Source: Flavimaricola sp. (GTDB lineage: Bacteria > Pseudomonadota > Alphaproteobacteria > Rhodobacterales > Rhodobacteraceae). From it: a DNA stretch of 5,192 nt. The position numbers and the translations under genes were made by a program. The stretch is taken from positions 1 to 5,192 of the forward strand of contig JALZWD010000202.1 in NCBI GenBank assembly GCA_023300365.1. Reading direction: 5' to 3'. The notes under the pieces are model-generated. The model saw only the letters and a program-made list of their open reading frames with translations, searched no databases and was not told the origin of the DNA. This document shows positions 1 to 5,192 of this stretch, piece after piece. Position 1 is the first letter of the stretch. Each line of letters starts with the position of its first letter.

Positions 1-680
1 GTGTTGGCAACGACGACGATTTGCGCGCGGTGTGCCTTGGCGACGACGGCGCGCTTGGGGTGATGCGCAAAGGGGCGATTTTTGTGGATCACACGACAGT
101 AAGTGCGGCCGTGACCGCCGAGCTGAATTCGGTGGCGGTTGCGGCGGGCCTTGGGTTTGTTGATGCGCCGGTGTCGGGCGGCCAAGCGGGGGCCGAGAAC
201 GGTCAGTTGGTGGTGATGTGTGGCGGCGACCAGGCCCAGTACGACGCGGCAGAACCCGTGATCAACGCCTATGCCAAACTGTGCAAGCGCCTTGGCGATA
301 GTGGCGCGGGTCAGTTGACCAAGATGGTGAACCAGATTTGTATCGCAGGTCTGGTGCAAGGTCTTTCGGAAGGTTTGCACTTTGCGGAAAAAGCGGGGCT
401 GGATGGCAAAGCTGTGGTTGAGGTGATCGCGGGCGGTGCCGCCGGCAGTTGGCAGATGCAAAACCGCTACGAGACGATGATCGACGATGCGTTCGAGCAC
501 GGCTTTGCGGTTGATTGGATGCGCAAAGACCTTGGAATTTGTCTCGCAACGGCCAATGACACAGGCGCGAGCCTTCCTGTGACGGCGCTTGTTGATCAAT
601 TTTACAAGGACGTCCAAAAAATGGGCGGCGGCCGTTGGGACACGTCTTCTTTGGTGAAGCGTTTGCGTGCCATGGGATGA
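1..680 (+). CDS. NAD(P)-dependent beta-hydroxyacid dehydrogenase (3-hydroxyisobutyrate dehydrogenase superfamily), 5'-truncated
   Basis: This family oxidises or reduces small beta-hydroxyacids (3-hydroxyisobutyrate, tartronate semialdehyde, gamma-hydroxybutyrate and similar) with NAD(P) in the cytoplasm. The reading frame is open from base 3 (Val-Gly-Asn-Asp-Asp-Asp) to the TGA at 678-680, giving about 225 visible residues. Family members are usually 285-300, so about 70 N-terminal residues with the Rossmann GxGxxG are outside the window; the TTG at 21 is not the real start. Visible landmarks are the VDHTTVS strand, the substrate-binding DAPVSGGQAGAENG segment (bases about 162-203), the catalytic lysine in GQLTKMVNQ (AAG at 321-323), and the C-terminal helical-domain motif RKDLGICLA with a following SLPVT. 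Asn-Gln after the catalytic lysine, rather than the Asn-Asn of classical valine-pathway enzymes, resembles tartronate semialdehyde reductase-like members, so the substrate is uncertain. It converges on the transporter operon and is not part of it. Confidence 0.93.
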   Translation, partial: VGNDDDLRAVCLGDDGALGVMRKGAIFVDHTTVSAAVTAELNSVAVAAGLGFVDAPVSGGQAGAENGQLVVMCGGDQAQYDAAEPVINAYAKLCKRLGDSGAGQLTKMVNQICIAGLVQGLSEGLHFAEKAGLDGKAVVEVIAGGAAGSWQMQNRYETMIDDAFEHGFAVDWMRKDLGICLATANDTGASLPVTALVDQFYKDVQKMGGGRWDTSSLVKRLRAMG

Positions 681-686
681 TCGCCT

Positions 687-750
687 GAGTATTTAGTGGC
701 AAGATGAGATCGGGGGCCACACCCTTGGTCTCATCTTGCCAAAAATACTC
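687..750. terminator. Long hairpin between convergent genes, probable bidirectional terminator
   Basis: The left arm (687-709) and right arm (729-750) are near-perfect inverted repeats: an outer 8-base arm GAGTATTT, a small asymmetric bulge (AGT against TT), then a 12-base arm GGCAAGATGAGA. Pairing can continue inward with wobbles through 710-716 and 722-728, leaving a 5-base loop (CCACA, 717-721). The hairpin starts 6 bases after the dehydrogenase stop and ends 5 bases before the livM stop, so it fills the convergent gap. Neither direction has a clean run of U after the GC-containing core; the T-rich stretch lies inside the outer arms. Termination, or protection of both mRNA 3' ends, is therefore inferred from position and symmetry. 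From memory, similar GAGTATTTTTGG-type sequences are common after genes in Rhodobacteraceae. Confidence 0.75.
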
Positions 751-755
751 AATTC

Positions 756-2060
756 CTACTTTTCGGGGATCAAGCCGCGTGGGGCAAAGCGCAGCACCAA
801 CAACAAGATCACCCCCATACTTAGCAAGCGCATATGCGCCGCCGCGTCTTGCAAATGATCCTTGAGCCAATAGCCATCTTCCATGGGCGCGGTGACAGTG
901 GCCATCACCCAATTGCCCGCAGGCTCGACCATCACCCAAAGCCACCAGATCAGCATGCCGCCCAAGATCGCGCCAAAATTATTGCCCGATCCGCCGACAA
1001 TCACCATCACCCAGATCAGAAACGTGTACCGCAGCGGTTGGTAGGATGTGGGCGTCAGCTGGCTGTCGAGGGTTGTCATCATCGCCCCCGCAATCCCAAT
1101 AACCGCGGAGCCGAGGATAAAGATCTGAAGATGCCGGCCTTTGACGTCTTTGCCCATTGCTTCGGCCGCGACCTCGTTGTCGCGGATTGCGCGCATCATC
1201 CGGCCCCATGGGCTATTGAGGGCGCGTTGAGCCAGCCACAACAAGATCAGCAAAACCACAAGAAACAGCGAGGCATACGCCATTTTCACATACAGCGTCG
1301 AGGCTGTGATCGCGTCAAATCCAAGGCCTTCGGCGCGGTCAACGAACTCTTGGTTGGCTTGCAAATCAATCTCGTAGGCAACAGGGCGCGGGATTGCCAC
1401 GACGTTTTTCACACCGCGCGACAACCAATCCTCGTTCTTGATCACCGCAATGATGATCTCTGAAATGCCCAAAGTCGCGATTGCCAGATAGTCCGAGCGC
1501 AGGCCAAGGGCGGTTTTGCCAATCACCCAAGCCGCACCCGCCGCAAGCACGCCGCCGATGGGCCATGCAATCAAGATCGGCAAGCCAAGGCCACCAAGAT
1601 AGCCCGTCGAGGCCGCGTCGATATCCTCAATTGCCTCAACGCCTGCGTCAAATATCCAGCGAAACACAAAGAAGCCCGCGATAAGAACCGCAAGCATCGC
1701 AAGGGCTTTGGTTTTGCCCTTGGCCATCCGCTTTTGCAGCAAGATTGCCGCAACAATCGTCGCCGCACCAAACAACAGCGCCGCAATGACGCGAAAGCCG
1801 CCCGCGCTCCATGTGCCCGGTGTGGTGGGCATTGAGATCAACACCGTGGCCAAACCGCCAAGGGCGACAAAGCCCATGACGCCGATGTTAAACAGGCCCG
1901 CAAAGCCCCATTGCAGGTTCACGCCCATCGCCATGATCGCCGAGATCAGGCCATAGTTGATGATCGTCAGCGCGAGGTTCCAGCCATAGACCTGTCCGGT
2001 CCAGATGATCAGGACGGCAACAAGCCCAAAAAGCCCGGTATTCTTCAGCACAGGTGTCAT
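756..2060 (-). CDS. livM: Branched-chain amino acid/amide ABC transporter permease LivM
   Basis: Inner-membrane permease that pairs with LivH to form the channel of a HAAT-family importer. It has 434 residues and is strongly hydrophobic throughout. Family landmarks in order are GLFNIGVMGF (about 55-64), LRSDYLAIATLGISEIIIAV (187-206), the cytoplasmic coupling-loop region WGRMMRAIRDNEVAAEAMG (285-303) that should contact the ATPase, and VGGSGNNFGAILGG (355-368). It is longer than many LivM proteins because of an extra hydrophobic segment at about 90-165, including a basic turn (KRMAKGKTK) and an acidic loop (EAIEDID), and a soluble stretch near 388-410. The ATG at 2058-2060 overlaps the livH stop by four bases (ATGA), with AAGGGG at 2069-2074 eight bases upstream, so translation is probably coupled. 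It is the last gene of the operon; the stop is TAG. Confidence 0.95.
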   Translation of the reverse strand: MTPVLKNTGLFGLVAVLIIWTGQVYGWNLALTIINYGLISAIMAMGVNLQWGFAGLFNIGVMGFVALGGLATVLISMPTTPGTWSAGGFRVIAALLFGAATIVAAILLQKRMAKGKTKALAMLAVLIAGFFVFRWIFDAGVEAIEDIDAASTGYLGGLGLPILIAWPIGGVLAAGAAWVIGKTALGLRSDYLAIATLGISEIIIAVIKNEDWLSRGVKNVVAIPRPVAYEIDLQANQEFVDRAEGLGFDAITASTLYVKMAYASLFLVVLLILLWLAQRALNSPWGRMMRAIRDNEVAAEAMGKDVKGRHLQIFILGSAVIGIAGAMMTTLDSQLTPTSYQPLRYTFLIWVMVIVGGSGNNFGAILGGMLIWWLWVMVEPAGNWVMATVTAPMEDGYWLKDHLQDAAAHMRLLSMGVILLLVLRFAPRGLIPEK

Positions 2061-3067
2061 ACCGATTGCCCCTTAAACAGTCCGGTGGGCCGGAACAAAA
2101 GTACGATGATGAGGATGCCGAAGGACACGGCGAATTTGTAATCCGTCGAGAGAAGCTGGATCAGGCTGCTGGTTTCCCATGCCTCGGGGGCGAGGTAATT
2201 CCAGACCTTTTTCCACGCGTAAGTGATCGTAACCTCAGAGAAGGCGATGACAAAGCCGCCCGCAATTGCACCAAGCGGGCTGCCCAAGCCGCCCACGATG
2301 GCGGCGGCAAAGATCGGCAAAAGGAGTTGGAAATACGTGAAGGCCTTGAACGATTTATCCAGACCGTAGAGCACGCCTGCCGTTGTGGCCAAGGCCGCGA
2401 CGATCAGCCAAGTGACCATCACCACGCGCTCGGGGTTGATGCCCGACAGCAGGGCGAGGTCTTCGTTATCGGAAAAGGCCCGCATGGATTTTCCAGTGCG
2501 GGTTTTGTTGAGGAACCAAAAGAGGAGCGCCACAGCCACGGCGGCGGTGACAAGGGTAATCAGCGTCGTCATGCGAATGCCAAGCCCCTCGTTGAGGCCC
2601 GTCATCTCTTTGAAATCCCGTGCGGATATCAAAAAGCGCGTGCCGTCAGAAAAGCCGATATCGTCGGTGCCGATGATAAAGCGCACGATGCCATTATAGA
2701 CAAACATCACCCCCATCGCGACGATCACAAGGATCACGGGTTTGGCCTTTTGCGCCCGGTAGAATTTGTAAATCACACGGTCTGTGCCCAATAAAAACAA
2801 CCCCGTCACCGCAATGCCAAAGGGCAGGGCAAGAAGGGCGGTGGGAAGCGGCCCAAGGCTTAGTCCCATGGATTGAAACCACCATGTGATCAAGATCGTG
2901 GACATGGTGCCAAAGGCCATTGTGTCGCCATGTGCGAAATTCGAGAACCGCAGGATGCCGTAGATCAGCGTGACGCCAAGCGCCCCAAGGGCAAGCTGCG
3001 CGCCGTAGGCCAGGCCCGGCACGAAGACGAAATTAAGAAAGGCCACGAGGGCGTTAAGGGCGTCCAT
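2057..3067 (-). CDS. livH: Branched-chain amino acid/amide ABC transporter permease LivH
   Basis: Partner permease of LivM in the inner membrane. It has 336 residues, somewhat longer than the usual 290-310. The diagnostic N-terminal segment GVTLIYGILRFSNFAHGD lies at 31-48, which is the best mark of a LivH. The coupling-loop region TGKSMRAFSDNEDLALLSGI lies at 171-190, followed by NPERVV. The conserved IVGGLGSPLGAIAGG lies at about 257-271. A polar stretch at about 286-309 (KKVWNYLAPEAWETS) before the last membrane segment accounts for part of the extra length. The ATG at 3065-3067 follows the upstream small gene by only 3 bases; a possible GGAG at 3079-3082 is 11 bases away, so coupling to the upstream gene may help initiation. 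The stop TGA overlaps the livM start. Confidence 0.95.
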   Translation of the reverse strand: MDALNALVAFLNFVFVPGLAYGAQLALGALGVTLIYGILRFSNFAHGDTMAFGTMSTILITWWFQSMGLSLGPLPTALLALPFGIAVTGLFLLGTDRVIYKFYRAQKAKPVILVIVAMGVMFVYNGIVRFIIGTDDIGFSDGTRFLISARDFKEMTGLNEGLGIRMTTLITLVTAAVAVALLFWFLNKTRTGKSMRAFSDNEDLALLSGINPERVVMVTWLIVAALATTAGVLYGLDKSFKAFTYFQLLLPIFAAAIVGGLGSPLGAIAGGFVIAFSEVTITYAWKKVWNYLAPEAWETSSLIQLLSTDYKFAVSFGILIIVLLFRPTGLFKGQSV

Positions 3068-3070
3068 GTT

Positions 3071-3433
3071 TCAGACAACTCCGCATTCAAGATAGGTGAT
3101 CAAAGGGGCCGTTTGCACGCCAGCAATTGGGGAGGCGTCGAAGGTAAGGTGCGTGAATATCGCGGCACCCTGCGGCAACAGCAGCGACGAGATTTGCGCA
3201 GGGCCAGAGGACCAGACAAACGGCCCTTGGGTGCTGAGGCGTGTGGCGGTGACGGTTTGGCCGTTGGCGATCAGGGTATATGCGCCCGTGCCGTCCGCTG
3301 CGACGTCGCGCGGCGCAAAGGCAAATTGCATCGTTTGTGTGCCGTCAACCACCGTGCAATCAAGCGAGATCAGGCCGCCTTCGGCATGCACAAGAGCGGG
3401 CAGTAGGGCGAGTATCGTGACTAGCCAGCGCAT
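3071..3433 (-). CDS. Small predicted secreted protein, third of a trio inside the liv operon
   Basis: A 120-residue protein of unrecognised function. Residues 1-17 form a good Sec signal peptide: Arg at 2, the hydrophobic run LVTILALLPAL, and probable cleavage after VHA. The mature part is beta-rich in appearance, with alternating hydrophobic and small polar residues and no membrane segment. It has just two cysteines, Cys26 near the new N-terminus (SLDC) and Cys117 three residues from the end (YLECGVV), which could form one disulfide in the periplasm. The start is well supported by GGAGGG at 3437-3442, three bases before the ATG. The gene overlaps the end of the preceding small gene by 13 bases and ends 3 bases before livH. 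The QFAFAP strand and the C-terminal strand-plus-Cys resemble its two upstream neighbours, suggesting distant paralogy (inference). Membership of the operon is clear; a transport-related job is only suggested by context. Confidence 0.82.
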   Translation of the reverse strand: MRWLVTILALLPALVHAEGGLISLDCTVVDGTQTMQFAFAPRDVAADGTGAYTLIANGQTVTATRLSTQGPFVWSSGPAQISSLLLPQGAAIFTHLTFDASPIAGVQTAPLITYLECGVV

Positions 3434-3786
3434 GTGCCCTCCATCCGCAAACCTGTGCGATCGTCGATGTAAAAGGCCGATCCATCGGCATGGACCATGA
3501 ACAACACATGGGCGCCGCCACCGCCCTCGGCCCAGAACCCGCGGCTCTCGCCCATGACGATGGCCTCGGCGGGGAACCGTGCGTTGCCCATCTGAACGGT
3601 GGTGACTTTGCGCCGGGGTGGCTCGTTTGGGTCATGCGCGGGCGCGAACTCGTCGCGGTTGATGTCAAAGGCAATCGCCACCGCCTCGCAGCCGCCAGTG
3701 GGGCAGGGTGCCGCCACTTCGCAAGCCAAGCTGTCTGCGGCGGCCATAGGCGCCAGACAGGTGAGAGGGGCGGCAAAACGCATCAT
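3421..3786 (-). CDS. Small predicted secreted cysteine-rich protein, second of the trio
   Basis: About 121 residues, function not recognised. From the chosen start the first 17 residues are a short signal peptide (MMRFAAPLTCLAPMAAA) with probable cleavage before DSLAC. I see no convincing lipobox around the Cys within it. The mature protein has four cysteines: Cys22, Cys28 and Cys33 as C-x5-C-x4-C, and Cys119 two residues from the end. Later segments are AIAFDI (37-42), a proline-rich charged stretch near 50-60, a Gly run (GGGG) near 88-91, DGSAFYI (101-107) and EGTC. This layout matches the upstream small gene closely, so the two are very likely paralogues. Start choice: the ATG at 3784-3786 overlaps the upstream TGA as ATGA, with GAGG ten bases upstream; the next ATG (3783, TGATG overlap) and an earlier one at 3804 are alternatives. 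It is translationally coupled in the liv operon. Confidence 0.82.
   Translation of the reverse strand: MMRFAAPLTCLAPMAAADSLACEVAAPCPTGGCEAVAIAFDINRDEFAPAHDPNEPPRRKVTTVQMGNARFPAEAIVMGESRGFWAEGGGGAHVLFMVHADGSAFYIDDRTGLRMEGTCAG
3437..3442 (-). promoter_or_regulatory. Ribosome binding site of the third small gene
   Basis: GGAGGG on the minus strand, three bases before the ATG at 3433. It lies within the last codons of the preceding gene and is one of the two strongest Shine-Dalgarno matches seen in the operon. It fixes the start despite the 13-base overlap. Confidence 0.7.
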
Positions 3787-4169
3787 CCCGGAATGGCCTC
3801 GCAAGTGCCGTAGTATCCGATAAAAAAGCCGTCTTCGACGAAGGATGTGATGTATTGTGCCGCACCATCCGGGGCCACGGTAAGCGTATGGGACACAGGG
3901 CCGCTCAGAGACGCAAAGCCCAAGGCAAGCCCGTCGTCTTGTGTGCTAAGGACACCAATGATGGTCTCGGCATCCGTGGTTATTGAGGCCATCGCCGGGT
4001 CTTGCGCGGCTGATGTGCCTTGATCCGTCTCTTCGATTTCAAACGCAAAGGATGTCTCGGCGCAGGCGTCGCCCGCAAAACATTCTTGATCAAAATGACA
4101 GGCGAACTCAGCGGCCCATGCGGGTGTCGACGCTGTGATCAATAGGCCTGCGTACAAAATTTGGCGCAT
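3783..4169 (-). CDS. Small predicted secreted cysteine-rich protein, first of the trio
   Basis: A 128-residue protein, function not recognised. It has a classical Sec signal peptide: Arg2, hydrophobic LYAGLLITAS, and cleavage near PAWA-A or WAA-E (residues 19-20). The mature protein is acidic, with four cysteines: Cys24, Cys30 and Cys36 as C-x5-C-x5-C, and Cys123 in YGTC near the end. SFAFEI (40-45), HTLTV (94-98) and DGAAQYI (101-107) line up with AIAFDI, HVLFM and DGSAFYI of the next gene, at matching distances from the cysteines, which indicates paralogy. The start at 4169 is preferred over the longer frame to 4205: GGGAGG at 4175-4180 sits five bases before the ATG, the shorter form begins directly with the signal peptide, and it removes a 35-base overlap with livF. 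Only one base separates it from the livF stop, so it belongs to the same transcript. Confidence 0.85.
   Translation of the reverse strand: MRQILYAGLLITASTPAWAAEFACHFDQECFAGDACAETSFAFEIEETDQGTSAAQDPAMASITTDAETIIGVLSTQDDGLALGFASLSGPVSHTLTVAPDGAAQYITSFVEDGFFIGYYGTCEAIPG
3797..3800 (-). promoter_or_regulatory. Weak ribosome binding site of the second small gene
   Basis: GAGG on the minus strand, ten bases before the ATG at 3786 and thirteen before the ATG at 3783. The weak match and stop/start overlap fit re-initiation by ribosomes finishing the upstream gene. It sits downstream of the ATG at 3804, so it cannot serve that start. Confidence 0.45.
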
Positions 4170-4170
4170 C

Positions 4171-4884
4171 TTATCCTCCCAAGAACGTGCGGCGCACGTT
4201 GTCATCGGCCATCAGCTCTTGGCCCGTGCCCGTATGCGCGTTGGCGCCCTGCACCAGAACATAGCCAACATCCGCGATATTAAGCGCCTGCCGCGCGTTT
4301 TGTTCCACCATCAGGATCGTGATGCCCGCGCGGGCCACCTCAATGATCCGGTCGAACAATTCATCCATCACGATGGGCGACACCCCGGCCGTGGGTTCAT
4401 CAAGCATCAAGACCTGCGGTTGTGTCATCAAAGCGCGGCCCACGGCCACTTGCTGGCGCTGACCACCGGACAATTCGCCAGCGTTCTGATGGCGTTTATC
4501 GCGCAGGATCGGAAACAGATCATAGACCTGCTCAATCGTCGCTTTGATATCGTCGCGCCGAAGGAACGCGCCCATCTCAAGGTTTTCTTCCACGCTCATT
4601 GATGGGAAAATATTCGACGTTTGCGGCACGAAAGCCATGCCTTCTGCCACGCGGGCCTGTGGCGTCAGATTGGTGATATCCTTGCCGTTGATCCGCACAG
4701 CGCCGCTGCGCAGATTGAGCATACCAAACACCGCCTTCATCGCCGTCGATTTGCCAGCACCATTGGGGCCAACAATCACGGCGATCTTGCCCTTCTCCAC
4801 GCTGATCGTGCAGTCGTGCAGGATATCCGCGCCCTTGCCATAACCGCCGGTCATGGCCTCGCCGATAAGGAATGGGTCGGTCAT
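4171..4884 (-). CDS. livF: Branched-chain amino acid/amide ABC transporter ATP-binding protein LivF
   Basis: Cytoplasmic ATPase that powers the LivH-LivM channel together with LivG. At 237 residues it is the normal LivF length. All nucleotide-binding elements are present: A-loop Tyr15, Walker A GPNGAGKST (39-47), Q-loop Gln88 in FVPQTSNIFP, the signature LSGGQRQQVAVGRAL (138-152), Walker B VLMLDEP (158-164) and the D-loop region TAGVSP. The switch position reads MVEQN (192-196), with Gln in place of the usual His, as is typical for LivF. The MSVEENLEMGAF segment and the C-terminal RRTFLGG are also LivF hallmarks and separate it from LivG. The ATG at 4882-4884 shares one base with the livG stop (TAATG), and AGGTG at 4893-4897 lies eight bases upstream, so production is coupled to livG. 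Confidence 0.96.
   Translation of the reverse strand: MTDPFLIGEAMTGGYGKGADILHDCTISVEKGKIAVIVGPNGAGKSTAMKAVFGMLNLRSGAVRINGKDITNLTPQARVAEGMAFVPQTSNIFPSMSVEENLEMGAFLRRDDIKATIEQVYDLFPILRDKRHQNAGELSGGQRQQVAVGRALMTQPQVLMLDEPTAGVSPIVMDELFDRIIEVARAGITILMVEQNARQALNIADVGYVLVQGANAHTGTGQELMADDNVRRTFLGG
4175..4180 (-). promoter_or_regulatory. Ribosome binding site of the first small gene
   Basis: GGGAGG on the minus strand, five bases before the ATG at 4169. It is embedded in the Gly-Gly codons that end livF. It is the main reason for choosing the shorter form of the small gene over the frame extending to 4205. Confidence 0.75.
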
Positions 4885-5192
4885 TATGCACCCACCTGTT
4901 CTTTGTTTTTCAAACCCGTGCCAAGATAGGCCTCGATCACCGCTTCGTTTTGCATGATCTCGTCGGCGGATCCTTGGGCCAGCACTTTGCCTTCGGCCAT
5001 CACGATCACTGGATCGCAGAGCTTTTTGATGAAATCCATGTCGTGCTCGATCACGCAGAAGGTATAGCCGCGCTCTTTATTGAGGCGGATGATTGCGTCG
5101 GCGATTGTCATGAGAAGCGTGCGGTTCACGCCCGCGCCGACCTCGTCGAGGAAGACGATTTTGGCGTCGACCATCATCGTGCGGCCCAGCTC
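4884..5192 (-). CDS. livG: Branched-chain amino acid/amide ABC transporter ATP-binding protein LivG, C-terminal part
   Basis: Second ATPase of the importer. The frame is open to the window edge (Glu-Leu-Gly-Arg-Thr precedes the ATG codons at 5172-5177), so these Met codons are internal and 103 C-terminal residues are visible. Walker A, the Q-loop and the signature motif lie outside. The visible part starts just after the signature helix (ELGRTMM), then Walker B KIVFLDE, the D-loop region VGAGVNRT, the switch histidine in VIEHDMDFI, VIVMAEGKVLAQG and the LivG-typical VIEAYLG near the end. Walker B is followed by Val rather than the usual Pro (LDEV for LDEP), and Arg replaces Pro in the AGLNP-like stretch; the catalytic Glu and switch His are intact, so an active ATPase is expected. 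The TAA overlaps the livF ATG by one base. It is probably first or near first in the operon, with the promoter further upstream. Confidence 0.93.
   Translation of the reverse strand, partial: ELGRTMMVDAKIVFLDEVGAGVNRTLLMTIADAIIRLNKERGYTFCVIEHDMDFIKKLCDPVIVMAEGKVLAQGSADEIMQNEAVIEAYLGTGLKNKEQVGA

Noticed and set aside
21..23. TTG at 21 as the true start of the dehydrogenase
   Set aside because: The frame stays open to the window edge and already encodes the family's Val-Gly-Asn-Asp-Asp-Asp strand before this codon, and the Rossmann motif is missing, so the gene is truncated by the window.
262..945. Long minus-strand open frame across the dehydrogenase and the intergenic hairpin
   Set aside because: It is antisense to a clearly conserved enzyme, has Arg/Pro/Ser-rich low-complexity composition, runs through the hairpin and the livM 3' end, and shows no family motif.
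834..1463. Plus-strand open frame of 209 codons opposite livM
   Set aside because: It is a shadow of livM with His/Arg/Gln-rich composition and no credible start context.
2054..2794. Plus-strand open frame of 246 codons opposite livH
   Set aside because: It is His/Asp/Arg-rich, the typical look of the reverse complement of a hydrophobic membrane-protein gene, and has no recognisable motif.
2873..3500. Plus-strand open frames opposite the third small gene and the livH start
   Set aside because: They are antisense to well-supported coupled genes and show no signal peptide or domain.
3787..3804. Longer form of the second small gene starting at 3804
   Set aside because: It lacks a visible ribosome binding site and lengthens the signal peptide n-region. 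The ATGA overlap at 3786 is favoured, although this is not certain.
4170..4205. Longer form of the first small gene starting at 4205
   Set aside because: It would add MTTCAARSWEDK before a clean signal peptide, overlap livF by 35 bases and ignore the strong GGGAGG correctly spaced for the ATG at 4169.
1..5192. CRISPR arrays, tRNA or rRNA genes, insertion sequences
   Set aside because: I saw no spaced direct repeats, tRNA-like cloverleaf, rRNA sequence, transposase motif or terminal inverted repeats; the only notable repeat is the intergenic hairpin.

Overview
The window looks like chromosomal DNA from an alphaproteobacterium, most likely of the Rhodobacteraceae/Roseobacter type. This rests on moderately high G+C, dense translationally coupled genes, and the remembered look of the LivG, LivF, LivH, LivM and dehydrogenase proteins; no database was searched. 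It is mostly one minus-strand operon for a branched-chain amino acid/amide (HAAT-type) ABC transporter, facing a dehydrogenase gene on the plus strand.

Layout, left to right. Bases 1-680 (+) hold the C-terminal three quarters of a beta-hydroxyacid dehydrogenase (3-hydroxyisobutyrate dehydrogenase superfamily), cut by the window edge. Bases 681-755 are the convergent intergenic gap, almost filled by a long, nearly perfect hairpin (687-750) that probably separates the two transcription units. All remaining genes are on the minus strand and are read right to left: livG (C-terminal part only, cut at 5192), livF, three small genes for predicted secreted cysteine-containing proteins (4169-3783, 3786-3421, 3433-3071), livH and livM. 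No gap between minus-strand genes exceeds 3 bases and most junctions overlap, so the block should be one transcript whose promoter lies beyond base 5192. There is no gene-free stretch over 300 bases.

How it works together: LivH and LivM form the membrane channel, LivG and LivF are the paired ATPases, and a periplasmic binding protein (LivK type) would bring substrate. No such binding-protein gene lies in this window. The unusual part is the three-gene insertion between the ATPase and permease genes. The first two proteins share a signal peptide, an N-terminal three-cysteine cluster, an Ala-Phe core strand, an Asp-Gly-x-Ala-x-Tyr-Ile segment and a terminal Gly-Thr-Cys, so they are very likely paralogues. 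The third looks like a more divergent relative that has lost two cysteines. Their position suggests a periplasmic role linked to the transporter, but nothing in the sequence proves a function.
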